Shown here piece after piece: positions 38,723 to 47,140 of a DNA stretch of 64,000 nt. The translations under genes were made by a program, and so were the position numbers. Origin of the DNA: Fen-455 sp050012675 (GTDB lineage Bacteria; Actinomycetota; Acidimicrobiia; Acidimicrobiales; Bog-793); assembly GCA_050012675.1 (NCBI GenBank), contig JBEKGS010000001.1, forward strand, positions 62,001-126,000. The letters are read 5' to 3'. The notes below the pieces were generated by a model. It saw only the letters and a program-made list of their open reading frames with translations, made no database searches and was not told the DNA's origin. Numbering within the stretch: the stretch's first letter is position 1; each line of letters begins with the position of its first letter.

Positions 38723-38739
38723 GTCAGGGTACGCCTGAC
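38723..38739. promoter_or_regulatory. Palindromic operator 2
   Basis: A second perfect palindrome, GTCAGG-GTACG-CCTGAC, with the same six-base arms as the core of operator 1. The two centres are 24 bases apart. Together they make a 47-base block of six GTCAG/CTGAC half-sites between divergent genes. Confidence 0.65.
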
Positions 38740-38826
38740 ACAAAGCGAGGTCAAGGCAGCGTCGCAGGACCCGCCCCGGAAAGTCGTCCTTGACCATCTC
38801 CACCCGACCCCACACTCGGCGAGTCG

Positions 38827-40404
38827 GTGTGCCTTTCGGGCGATTGCCATGACAGCATTTGGACCGTGGCGGTGGTCGGTGACCACGAGGGGGCGACTGA
38901 GGTCGTGAACCGTCGTCCAAGCGCGCCCCTCGATCGCCGCATCTTCGTCGTTGCCGGAGCACTGTTCGTTCTGCTCATGGCACTTTCTGGTCTGTACGGT
39001 TTCGACCGCGACGAGCTGTACTTCCTGGACTGTGCTCGACACCTTCAAGCCAGCTACGTGGACCAGCCCGTCTTTGCCCCTCTTCTCGCTCGGATCTCGC
39101 TGTGGCTCTTCGGTGTGTCTCTCCCCGGACTGCGGTTGTGGCCGTCGTTGGCCGGGGCGTCCACCGTTGTCTTCGGCGCTCTGCTCGCTCGCGAGTTCGG
39201 TGGCGGCTCACGGGCACAGATTTTCGCGGCCGTCGGGGTGGCGACTGCGCCGGCCGTGCTCGGCGCCGATCACATCTTCGGGCCCACTGCCTTCGATCTC
39301 CTCGCCTGGTCGGCGCTCGCCTTCTTCGTCGCCCGTATCGACCGCACTGGAGACCTCCGGCTGTGGATCCCCGCCGGGGTGGTGCTCGGGCTCGGACTGG
39401 CCAACAAGCACAGCATCGGCTTTTTCGCCCTCGCCCTGGCCATTGGGGCACTGGCCAGTGGGGGCCGCAGACTGCTGTTCAACCGCTGGTCGGCCGCGGG
39501 CCTCGTCCTGGCCCTGATGTTCACCATCCCGGATCTGTGGTGGCAGTCAGGACACGGCTGGGCAACCATCACAATGACCCGGGCGCTGGCCAAGGAGAAC
39601 GGCGGGTTGGGAAATGCCTTGAGCTTCATTCCCTCCCAGATCTTCATGGCGACACCTTTTCTCGTCTGGATGTGGATCGCCGGGCTCCGACTCCTCTGGC
39701 GCTCCGCGAACCCTTTGCGGCGAAGCTTTGCTTGGTCGTACGGACTGCTGTTCGTCTTCTTTGCCGCCACTTCGGGCGCCAAGCCCTACTACATCGCCGG
39801 TACCTATGTGGTCCTTCTCGCGAGCGGAGCCGTGCGGGCCGAACAGCAACTGGCGGCAGGGGGGCTTCGACTTCGACGCTTTGTCATGAGCCTCGGCGTC
39901 AGCCTGCTCTGCACCGTGCCCTTTGTCCTCCCGGTCCTCCCGCCCGAGGACATCGGATGGGTTCATAGCCTCAACACGACGCCGGCGGAAACCGTCGGCT
40001 GGCCAGAGCTCGTGCACACCGTTGCCACCGTGTGGCGAACGCTCCCCCCAGCCGAGCGCACCAAGTCGGTCATCTTTACTCTTGATTACGGCGAGGCTGG
40101 TGCCATCAATGAATTGGGTCGCCAGGACGACCTTCCGGAGGCCGTGAGCGGGCACAACACGGACTGGTGGTGGGGCCCTGGCAATCCAGACGCGACGACT
40201 GTCGTCGCCGTCATGCCCGGACCCATGGATGGCACCGACTTCGGGAAGTACCTCGGACGGTTCTTCCGGCACGTCGAAGTCGCGGCCACCATCACCAACC
40301 ACGCACACCTGGCGAACCAGGAAGCCGGGGGCCACGTCTACATCTGCACCGGTCCGGTGCGCGAGTGGGGGAGGCTCTGGCCGCAACTGAGGCTCTACTC
40401 ATAG
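38827..40404 (+). CDS. GT39/ArnT-like membrane glycosyltransferase
   Basis: A 525-residue protein with about ten helices. The first periplasmic loop holds YGFDRDELYFLDCARHL, the DE motif of lipid-linked sugar transferases of the PMT/ArnT (GT39/GT83) type, followed by YVDQPVFAPLLARISLWLFG. VLGLGLANKHSIGFFALAL is the next conserved helix. A C-terminal extracytoplasmic domain of about 130 residues ends the protein. Acceptor and sugar are unknown. The GTG at 38827 is the longest choice; GTG 38866 and 38905 are alternatives. Codon use is a little less GC-biased than in neighbouring housekeeping genes. It is divergent from the zinc-finger/HTH gene across the palindromic operators. Confidence 0.8.
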   Translation: MCLSGDCHDSIWTVAVVGDHEGATEVVNRRPSAPLDRRIFVVAGALFVLLMALSGLYGFDRDELYFLDCARHLQASYVDQPVFAPLLARISLWLFGVSLPGLRLWPSLAGASTVVFGALLAREFGGGSRAQIFAAVGVATAPAVLGADHIFGPTAFDLLAWSALAFFVARIDRTGDLRLWIPAGVVLGLGLANKHSIGFFALALAIGALASGGRRLLFNRWSAAGLVLALMFTIPDLWWQSGHGWATITMTRALAKENGGLGNALSFIPSQIFMATPFLVWMWIAGLRLLWRSANPLRRSFAWSYGLLFVFFAATSGAKPYYIAGTYVVLLASGAVRAEQQLAAGGLRLRRFVMSLGVSLLCTVPFVLPVLPPEDIGWVHSLNTTPAETVGWPELVHTVATVWRTLPPAERTKSVIFTLDYGEAGAINELGRQDDLPEAVSGHNTDWWWGPGNPDATTVVAVMPGPMDGTDFGKYLGRFFRHVEVAATITNHAHLANQEAGGHVYICTGPVREWGRLWPQLRLYS

Positions 40405-40778
40405 AAGACCTTGGTGGGCGCCGCGTGACTCGCCGAGGCAGATGGTGCAAGTGCAACTGTCCGCACCACTTCCGCGTTCTCGCCGCAGAGCACCATGAGG
40501 AGCGCGCCAGCCCCTCTCACCCCGGTCACAGTGAGCTGGCCCGCGATCGCGCCATCACGACGCGCAGTTCGTTCGTCAGGGCGTCGACGAGCCCGCAGGT
40601 GTTCGGCGCCGCGCAGGGCCTCGGCGCGTCGCCCCTTTTCGCTCCACAGCACCACCGAACCTCGCACGACTGGCGCGCCCTTTCGTGCGGACTGCTCGCT
40701 CGAGTCCTCCAACAGTTCGCCGTCTCGAGACGTCCTGGCGAGGGTGAACAGCCTCCCAAGGTTGTTGTCAGTTCTCAC
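40395..40778 (-). other. Uncertain open frame in gene-poor segment
   Basis: The 40405-41015 interval (611 bases) has no convincing gene. The best candidate is this minus-strand frame of 127 residues from a GTG, with a Ser/Arg/Glu-rich soluble sequence, no recognised domain and no ribosome site; it overlaps the 3' end of the glycosyltransferase gene by 10 bases. It may be a degenerate remnant or chance. A possible -10 box GATAAT lies at 40956-40961 ahead of the aquaporin gene. Confidence 0.25.
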
Positions 40779-41015
40779 CTGGCAGCGAAGAGACGAGACA
40801 TGGCCAGGCTGCGCGAGGCCTTGAAGGGCCGTCGGTCCCCCACCCCCGCGCCCTTCACCAGACTGGTGAAACCATACGGGCCGGATGCCTCGAGGTTCGC
40901 GGCCGCGCGCCTTGGCCTAATTGGATCATGGCACTAGATCGATTCGGGACGGCGGGATAATCTGACGGCCGACCTGTCGGGGCTCGATGGGGATCTCGAC
41001 TAGAGGGGGCCAGGA

Positions 41016-41717
41016 GTGGCAAGAAAGCTTGTTGCAGAAGGACTTGGCACGTTCATCCTCGTTTTCTTCGCTGTCGGCAGCGCCGTGGGCGGGATCAAGG
41101 TGATCGGAGACGCGGGCGTCGCGTTCGCCTTCGGGCTGGTGTTGTTGGCCCTCGTCTACGCCATCGGCCCCGTGTCGGGTTGTCACGTCAACCCGGCGGT
41201 GACCCTCGGGGCCTTGATCTCCGGGCGCGTGAACCTAAACGAGGCGATCGGATATTGGGTGGTGCAGTTCATCGGCGGCATTGCCGGCGGCGCGCTCTTG
41301 AAGCTTCTCACCTCGAGCTTCGGCAAGGTGGTCGACCAGACGGGCGGGCTTGGCACCGACGCCTACGGCAAGCACATCACCGAGGGAGGCGCTTTCGTGC
41401 TCGAGATCGTCCTCACCTTCCTCCTCGTGTTCGTCGTGCTCATGGTCACCGAGAAGAAGGCGGCTGCCGGGTTCGCGGGCCTCGCGATCGGCCTGTCGCT
41501 GACCGTCATCCACCTCGTGGGCATACCGCTCGACGGCACCTCGGTGAACCCCGCCCGGGCGCTCGGCCCGGCCCTGTTCGAGGGCGGGACCGCCCTCAGT
41601 CAGGTCTGGCTGTTCATCGTGGCGCCGCTCGTGGGCGGGGCGATCGCAGCCGGGGTGAACATCTTCCTGCGGCGCGAGTCCAAGGCCCTCGAGCCGGAAC
41701 TGAAGGCGGAGGCCTAG
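41016..41717 (+). CDS. Aquaporin / MIP family channel
   Basis: A 233-residue channel with six helices and both half-helix motifs: HVNPAVTLGALISGR and SVNPARALGPALFEGG. The second motif has the NPAR arginine of the selectivity filter. The N-terminus (LVAEGLGTFILVFFAVGSAV) is typical of AqpZ-type aquaporins, suggesting water rather than glycerol, though an extra polar loop of about 20 residues (VVDQTGGLGTDAYGKHITEG) follows helix three. GTG 41016 stands six bases after GGGGG. Confidence 0.92.
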   Translation: MARKLVAEGLGTFILVFFAVGSAVGGIKVIGDAGVAFAFGLVLLALVYAIGPVSGCHVNPAVTLGALISGRVNLNEAIGYWVVQFIGGIAGGALLKLLTSSFGKVVDQTGGLGTDAYGKHITEGGAFVLEIVLTFLLVFVVLMVTEKKAAAGFAGLAIGLSLTVIHLVGIPLDGTSVNPARALGPALFEGGTALSQVWLFIVAPLVGGAIAAGVNIFLRRESKALEPELKAEA

Positions 41718-41814
41718 CTAACCCGTATCTCTAGGGCCTTTCCCAGCCGGGGCAGGCGTCGGCAGCTCGCTCGGAGAGCAAGCGCCTGTAAACAGGCACC
41801 ATTAGCCTTCCGCC

Positions 41815-42288
41815 ATGCCCGACATCATCAGCTACCGCCACTACATCCACCCCCGCACCAAGGCCGTGCTCGAAGGTGAGACGCGCCCGACCAAGGTCAA
41901 CGACCACCGCGTGCAGGGCAAGTCCGGGTTCGCCAGGTTCAATGCCAGGGTCGGCCTCATGATCACACTCGGCGTGGGCACGATGATCTGCGCCTACATA
42001 TTCGCGATCATCGCCCTCATCAGCCTGCCGTCCGCGATCAAGAGCCACAACCTGACGATCATCATCGCCTGGATCAGCTCGAACTTCCTCCAGTTAGTGC
42101 TCCTGCCGGTCATCATCGTCGGCCAGAACATCCAGGCGGCTGCGAGCGACAAGCGTGCCGAGGACACCTACAAGGACGCCGAGGCCGTCTTGCACGAGGC
42201 GCTCGAGATCCAAAAGCACCTCGCCTCACAGGACGAGGCGATCACCGAGGTCGTCAACAAGCTGCGGGCGATCTCGCCGGCGGCCTGA
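41815..42288 (+). CDS. DUF1003-like two-helix membrane protein
   Basis: A 157-residue protein with two helices (VGLMITLGVGTMICAYIFAIIALISL and IIIAWISSNFLQLVLLPVIIVGQNI) and a C-terminal coiled-coil-like helix (RAEDTYKDAEAVLHEALEIQKHL). The second helix leading into GQNIQAAASDKRAED resembles the SQNRQ..RD segment of DUF1003. Family assignment is by eye and tentative; function unknown. It stands alone between the aquaporin gene and tmk. Confidence 0.65.
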   Translation: MPDIISYRHYIHPRTKAVLEGETRPTKVNDHRVQGKSGFARFNARVGLMITLGVGTMICAYIFAIIALISLPSAIKSHNLTIIIAWISSNFLQLVLLPVIIVGQNIQAAASDKRAEDTYKDAEAVLHEALEIQKHLASQDEAITEVVNKLRAISPAA

Positions 42289-42355
42289 GCGGACGTGCCC
42301 CCGGCTTGTCAAGGCGGGACAGTGCCGTCTCGAGTGACGCTCTAACCTTCGAGCC

Positions 42356-43000
42356 GTGCGCACCACTGGCCGGTTGATCGCGATCGAAGGCGGTGAGGGT
42401 GTCGGCAAGTCGACCCAGGCGGCGCTTCTCGCCTCGGCGATCGGTGCCGAACTGAGCCGGGAGCCGGGCGGCAGCCCCGTCGCCGAGCGCATCCGCGAAC
42501 TGCTCTTGGATCGGTCGCTCGGCACGCTCGCACCCCGAGCCGAGCTGCACCTCATGCTCGCCGCCCGCGCCGAGCACCTGACGGTGCGCATCGAGCCGGC
42601 CCTCGCGGCCGGGCGCGACGTCGTGGTCGACCGGTTCGCGGGCTCGACGCTCGCCTACCAGGGCTACGGCCGAGGGCTGCCAGTCGAGGAGGTGTGCCGC
42701 GCTTGCGATCTCGCCGCCGGTGGCAGGTGGCCCGACCTTTCCGTTCTCTTGGACGTGCCCCGGGAGGTGGCCGAGCGCCGCCGTGCCGCCCAACAGGCGC
42801 AGCTGGCGGACGTGCGCCCGGACCGCATAGAAGCCGAGGAGCCGGAGTTCCACACGAGGGTGAACGAGGGCTTTCGCGAGATCGCCGCGGACGACGCCGA
42901 GCACTGGGTGGTCGTGGACGGTACTGCGGCGGCATCCGTGGTCGCCTCTCGGGTGCTCGGAGCCGTTCAGGCTCGTCTCGGCATCGGGGGTCGCCGATGA
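42356..43000 (+). CDS. tmk: Thymidylate kinase
   Basis: A 214-residue kinase that converts dTMP to dTDP. The P-loop is IAIEGGEGVGKST, the DR motif VVVDRFAGSTLAYQGYG binds thymidylate, and LLDVPREVAERRRAAQQ is the LID region. The GTG at 42356 directly precedes the first strand. Its stop overlaps the holB start by four bases, the common tmk-holB pairing. Confidence 0.95.
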   Translation: MRTTGRLIAIEGGEGVGKSTQAALLASAIGAELSREPGGSPVAERIRELLLDRSLGTLAPRAELHLMLAARAEHLTVRIEPALAAGRDVVVDRFAGSTLAYQGYGRGLPVEEVCRACDLAAGGRWPDLSVLLDVPREVAERRRAAQQAQLADVRPDRIEAEEPEFHTRVNEGFREIAADDAEHWVVVDGTAAASVVASRVLGAVQARLGIGGRR

Positions 43001-44070
43001 GCGCTGACGGGGCCCCGGTTCGCGCCCCTGTGCTCGAGCGCGTGAAAGGCCAGCCGGGGGCTGTCGAGCTTCTCCGCGGAGCACTGCGCGCGCCCGTTCA
43101 CGCCTACTTGTTCATCGGTCCCCCCGGCACCGGCCGCCGGGACGCAGCGGTGGCCTTCGGGGCGGCGTTGCTGTGCCCGACGGGCGGTTGTGGCGAGTGC
43201 CCGTCGTGCCGGGAGGCCCTTGCGCTTCGGCACCCCGATCTCGAGGTGATCGAACGTGTGGGTGCCTCGATCTCGGTCGACCAAGCGCGCGAAGTGACGC
43301 GGATGGCGCTGCGCACCCCGAGAGCCGCCAGGTTCCAGGTACTCGTGCTCGTCGACTTCGACCTTGTCGAAAAGGCCGCGCCGGCGCTGTTGAAGACGAT
43401 CGAGGAGCCTCCGGACACGACCGTGGTCGTCCTCATTGCAGAGACCGTGCCCAGCCCCTTCGTCACGATCGCCAGCCGCTGCCTCCAGGTCCAGTTCAAG
43501 CCGCTCGCCGACGAGGCCGTCGTCGAGGTTCTCACGGGCGAGGGCGTCGACCTCGCCACGGCGATCTCTGTCGCCGAGGCCGCGGGCGGGCGCTTGGACC
43601 GGGCCAGGCTGTTGGCACGCGACCCGGGTTTCGCCGTCCGGTTGCAGCGCTGGAGAGGCGTGCTCGGCCGGTTGGACGGAACGGGCGCGAGGGTTGCCGA
43701 GCTTGCCGATGAGCTGCTCGCCTCGGTCGCCGAACCTGTCGAGGTCGTGCGGGCGAGACAGGCCGAGGAGCTGGCCCTGCTCCAGGAACAGGCCGAGCGA
43801 CGGGGCGAGAGGGCGATCCCGGGACGATCTGTCATAGAGGAGCGTCACGCTCGCGAGCTGAGGCGCGTCCGCACCGACGAGATCCGCGCGGGGCTGGCTG
43901 CGCTCAGCTCGGTGTGCCGCCAACGTCTGGCCGAGCCGGAGGTCTCCGGCCAGCGCCTGCGGTCCACCCTTGCCGGCATCGCGGCCATCGACGAGGCCTC
44001 GACGCGGCTCAACCGCAACGTCAACGCCGTAATGCTGCTGCAGTGGCTGCTCCTGCACCTGGACACCTGA
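42997..44070 (+). CDS. holB: DNA polymerase III delta' subunit
   Basis: A 357-residue clamp-loader subunit. The Walker A region is degenerate (IGPPGTGRRDAA with Arg for the Lys), as expected of delta', which does not hydrolyse ATP. The four-Cys zinc module (CPTGGCGECPSC) and the sensor segments KTIEEPPDTTVVVLIAE and TIASRCLQVQF follow. The C-terminal collar domain (ELRRVRTDEIRAGLAAL to NVNAVMLLQWLLLHL) has the helical pattern of clamp-loader subunits. Coupled to tmk. Confidence 0.93.
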   Translation: MSADGAPVRAPVLERVKGQPGAVELLRGALRAPVHAYLFIGPPGTGRRDAAVAFGAALLCPTGGCGECPSCREALALRHPDLEVIERVGASISVDQAREVTRMALRTPRAARFQVLVLVDFDLVEKAAPALLKTIEEPPDTTVVVLIAETVPSPFVTIASRCLQVQFKPLADEAVVEVLTGEGVDLATAISVAEAAGGRLDRARLLARDPGFAVRLQRWRGVLGRLDGTGARVAELADELLASVAEPVEVVRARQAEELALLQEQAERRGERAIPGRSVIEERHARELRRVRTDEIRAGLAALSSVCRQRLAEPEVSGQRLRSTLAGIAAIDEASTRLNRNVNAVMLLQWLLLHLDT

Positions 44071-44109
44071 CCGGCCCGCGCCCGGATCACCGACACGGGA
44101 GTAGAGACC

Positions 44110-45066
44110 ATGGCTGAAGTCGTCGTTGTCGGAAGCCTGTCGATGGATCTGACTGCCGTGACGGCAAGTTTGCCTGTGCCCGGCGAGACCGTGATCGGCA
44201 GCTCGTTCACGATGGTGCCCGGGGGCAAGGGCAACAACCAGGCCGTCACCTGCGCCCGCCAGGGTGTGGACACCGCCATGGTGGGCCGGGTGGGCCAGGA
44301 CACCTTCGGCGAGGCCATCCGGGCACAACTTGTCGCCGAGGGCCTCGACGTGTCCCATCTGACCACAGACCCGGGCTGTGCCACCGGGATTGCCCACATC
44401 ACCGTCGACTCCGCCGGTCAGAACTCCATCATCGTTGTCCCCCGTGCCAACCACTCCCTCACACCAGGCCACGTTGGCCAGGCGACGGGACTAATCGAAC
44501 GGGCAGCCGTCGTGTTGGTGCAGCTCGAGGTGCGCCTCGAGGTCGTGCGGGCCGCGCTCGAGGTGGCCAGGCGGGCCGGGACGACGACGATGCTCAACCC
44601 GGCCCCTGCCCTCGTCCTGGACGACTCCCTCTTGTCCATGGTGGACATCTGCCTCCCCAACGAGATAGAGGCCGCGGCGCTGGCGGGAGTCGCCGTCGAC
44701 GGGCCGCAAGGGGCGGTCCGGGCCGGGCGCGAGCTCGTGGCCCGCGGATGTGGCGCCGTCGTGGTGACCCTCGGTGCCAAAGGTTGCGTCTATGTGGACT
44801 CCGAGCGCGTGCTCGAGGTGGCCTCGTTGCCGGTCGCGGTCGTCGACACGGTGGCGGCCGGCGACGCCTTCTGCGGTGCAATGGCGAGCTCGCTCGCCCG
44901 CGGTCGGGACCTCGAAGAGAGCCTCGTCCGCGCGACAGCGGCTGGTGCCCTCGCCGTTGGCGTCGCTGGTGCCACACCCTCGTTGCCCACCAGAGCGGCC
45001 GTGGACGAGATCCTCGGCCGGTTCCCGCCCCTTTCTGCCAACAGGTACCGGCCCGCCGGCGCCTGA
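44110..45066 (+). CDS. rbsK: Ribokinase-family (PfkB) sugar kinase
   Basis: A 318-residue kinase. PfkB signature 1 is VPGGKGNNQAVTCARQG and signature 2 is DTVAAGDAFCGAMASSLARG, whose Asp is the catalytic base. GSLSMDLTAVTASLPVPGETV is the usual ribokinase start. It stands near but not inside an operon with sugar transporter genes, so ribose is the default but unproven substrate. It is convergent with the next gene, only four bases apart. Confidence 0.85.
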   Translation: MAEVVVVGSLSMDLTAVTASLPVPGETVIGSSFTMVPGGKGNNQAVTCARQGVDTAMVGRVGQDTFGEAIRAQLVAEGLDVSHLTTDPGCATGIAHITVDSAGQNSIIVVPRANHSLTPGHVGQATGLIERAAVVLVQLEVRLEVVRAALEVARRAGTTTMLNPAPALVLDDSLLSMVDICLPNEIEAAALAGVAVDGPQGAVRAGRELVARGCGAVVVTLGAKGCVYVDSERVLEVASLPVAVVDTVAAGDAFCGAMASSLARGRDLEESLVRATAAGALAVGVAGATPSLPTRAAVDEILGRFPPLSANRYRPAGA

Positions 45067-45075
45067 AGCCTCAGG
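45062..45075. terminator. Small hairpin spanning two convergent stop codons
   Basis: CCTGA-AGCC-TCAGG is palindromic and contains the TGA of the kinase gene and the reversed TGA (TCA) of the nitrilase gene. It may act as a short bidirectional terminator; five-base arms make this only suggestive. Confidence 0.3.
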
Positions 45076-45871
45076 ATCGCGGTCTCACCTCGTAGCGCCT
45101 CTGGGCCAGCACCGGCAGCAAGGCGCGCACGGCGCTCACGCGTTCGGGCGAGATGTCGGCGGTCGCGACTCCGTCGGTCGCCCCGAGACCGACGATCTCG
45201 ACACCCATTGGGTCGATCACGAGGCTGCGGCCGCAGTAGGCGGGCGGCGGTTGCGCTGCGGCCAACAGATACGAGGTGTTCTCGATCGCGCGGGCGCGGC
45301 ACATGGTCATCCAGTGGTCCAGCTTGAGCGGCCCCGCTACCCACGCGGCAGGCACGGCGAACGCCGTCGCGCCCCTGTCGGCCAGTACCCGGAACAGCTC
45401 AGGAAAGCGCAGGTCGTAGCAGGTGGCGATGCCCACCACGAATTCACCGAGCGACAGCACCAGGAGCTCCTCGCCGTCGATCGGCCCCGGCACCAGCGTG
45501 TCGGACTCCTTGTGGCCGAGGGCGTCGTAGAGGTGGAGCTTGCGGTAGCGGCCGAGCAGGCCTTCCGGGCCGACCGCCACGACGGTGTTGTACACCCGCG
45601 CTTGACCGGGCAGCCTCTCGAACATGCCGGCGATCGCGGTCACCCCGGAGGCCGACGCAGCCTCGGCCAAGGCGGTCACGAAGGGCCCATCGAGCGTCTC
45701 GGCGATCCGGACGAGCTCTGTGGCGGGCCGGTCGAGAGGCCACATCGCAGCTTCGGGCAGAACTACGAACTCTGCACCGTCCCGCGCCGCGTTCTCCAAC
45801 AGGTCCAGAACGCGCGCGCGGTTGGCGGGCGCGTCGGTCCTCGATGCGAACTGGGCGACTGCGACCTTCAT
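45071..45871 (-). CDS. Carbon-nitrogen hydrolase (nitrilase superfamily, omega-amidase-like)
   Basis: A 266-residue enzyme with the Glu-Lys-Cys triad: VVLPEAAMWPL, YRKLHLYDALG and GIATCYDLRFPELFRVLADRG. The CYDLRFPEL sequence and overall length suit omega-amidase/Nit1-type hydrolases, which repair deaminated glutathione or hydrolyse short amides. ATG 45871 follows GGAGG by six bases. It is divergent from the VOC gene. Confidence 0.88.
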   Translation of the reverse strand: MKVAVAQFASRTDAPANRARVLDLLENAARDGAEFVVLPEAAMWPLDRPATELVRIAETLDGPFVTALAEAASASGVTAIAGMFERLPGQARVYNTVVAVGPEGLLGRYRKLHLYDALGHKESDTLVPGPIDGEELLVLSLGEFVVGIATCYDLRFPELFRVLADRGATAFAVPAAWVAGPLKLDHWMTMCRARAIENTSYLLAAAQPPPAYCGRSLVIDPMGVEIVGLGATDGVATADISPERVSAVRALLPVLAQRRYEVRPRS

Positions 45872-46033
45872 GAAAGACCTCCGCGGAGCCCGGTCCAATC
45901 AGGATGGCACGCCGTCGAGGCTCACGCGCGCCGGCCACTTGCGTACGCGGCCAACTTGGCGACACCGTGACAGGTGCACGATGGCCGCTCCCGCGCGCCC
46001 GGACACGGTCCGCGGCGGCGGCAAGATGGGACG

Positions 46034-46462
46034 ATGGAACCTCGTATCTCGGTCGTCACCCTCGGTGTGGCGGACCTCGCCCGCTCCTGCAGCTTCTACA
46101 GGGACGGGCTCGGGCTGCCGACGACGCGAAGCCCCGAGGACGGCATCGTCTTTTTCCAGACGAGGGGCGTGATCCTCGCCCTCTACCCGTACTCGGAGCT
46201 GGCCGGGGACATAGGCCCGGACTGGGACGGACCACGCTCGAAATTCTGCGGGATCACGCTCGCTCACAACGTGCGCGAGCGGCACGAGGTCGACGAGGTG
46301 CTGAAGACGGCTGCCAGCGCCGGCGCCGAGATCGTCAAGCCGGCCGCAGACACGTTCTGGGGCGGCTACTCGGGCTACTTCGCCGACCCGGACGGCTACT
46401 TGTGGGAAGTGGCGTGGGGCGCCTTCGAGTTCAACGAGGACGGGTCCCTGCAGGTCACCTGA
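46034..46462 (+). CDS. VOC (glyoxalase/bleomycin resistance) superfamily protein
   Basis: A 142-residue two-module VOC protein. It starts MEPRISVVTLGVADLARSCSFYRDGLGL and ends GGYSGYFADPDGYLWEVAW, the standard beginning and end of the fold, with E and H candidates for a metal. This subset often appears as an uncharacterised glyoxalase. ATG 46034 begins the first strand; a longer frame adds 20 residues of Arg/Gly-rich sequence and is unlikely. Confidence 0.82.
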   Translation: MEPRISVVTLGVADLARSCSFYRDGLGLPTTRSPEDGIVFFQTRGVILALYPYSELAGDIGPDWDGPRSKFCGITLAHNVRERHEVDEVLKTAASAGAEIVKPAADTFWGGYSGYFADPDGYLWEVAWGAFEFNEDGSLQVT

Positions 46463-46557
46463 GGGCCGCACACCTCGCGAGCTCGTTCAACTGGCGAACC
46501 GACGACCGGGCCCGCCGCCGCCTGCAGGCCGAAGGCGGAAAGCGGCAGGATGGGATC

Positions 46558-47112
46558 ATGGAGAACACACAGACCCTCACGGCGTTGCTGGTCATAGACA
46601 TGCAAGAAGCGGTGCTTGCCGGATGTGCGGACGTCGAGGGCGTCGTGACACGGATCAACGACCTCCTGGGACGCGCCCGCAAGACCGGCACTGCCATCGT
46701 GTTCATCCAGCACGGCGAGCTCGACGACCCGGAGCTCTCGCCCGGGAGCCCCGGGTGGCAGCTCATCGGCACATTGGACCGTCGAGAGGGCGACACCGTG
46801 GTGGCCAAGTGCTACCGGGACAGCTTCGCCGAGACCTCCCTTGTGACCGAGCTCGCCAAGTCGGGAGCGCGCCGCCTCGTGGTGACCGGCGCCCACTCGG
46901 ACTTCTGCGTGCAGACGGCCGTACTCTCCGCTGCCATGCGCGGCTACGACGTCACCCTGGTTCGCGACGCCCACACGACGACCTCGGCGGTCCTGGGCGA
47001 GGGCGACATCCCCGCCGAAGCGGTGGTCGCGTTCGTGAACAGACGAGTGGAGACATTGCGTTACCCGGGCCGGAGCATCGAGGTGGTTCTCGCGGCCGAG
47101 GTCACGATCTAG
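46558..47112 (+). CDS. Isochorismatase-family cysteine hydrolase
   Basis: A 184-residue hydrolase with the Asp-Lys-Cys triad: LLVIDMQEAVLAG, VAKCYRDSFAET and the nucleophile in GAHSDFCVQTAVLSA. Ends of the fold (VTLVRDAHTTT) are typical. Relatives act on nicotinamide, isochorismate or ureides; this one cannot be placed. ATG 46558. It is convergent with the 2-hydroxyacid dehydrogenase gene. Confidence 0.85.
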   Translation: MENTQTLTALLVIDMQEAVLAGCADVEGVVTRINDLLGRARKTGTAIVFIQHGELDDPELSPGSPGWQLIGTLDRREGDTVVAKCYRDSFAETSLVTELAKSGARRLVVTGAHSDFCVQTAVLSAAMRGYDVTLVRDAHTTTSAVLGEGDIPAEAVVAFVNRRVETLRYPGRSIEVVLAAEVTI

Positions 47113-47140
47113 CCGGGGCGACAGGCAGTCCGTGGGACGA

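Noticed and set aside
42289..42355. Terminator hairpin between the membrane protein gene and tmk
   Set aside because: No inverted repeat with more than four base pairs is visible.
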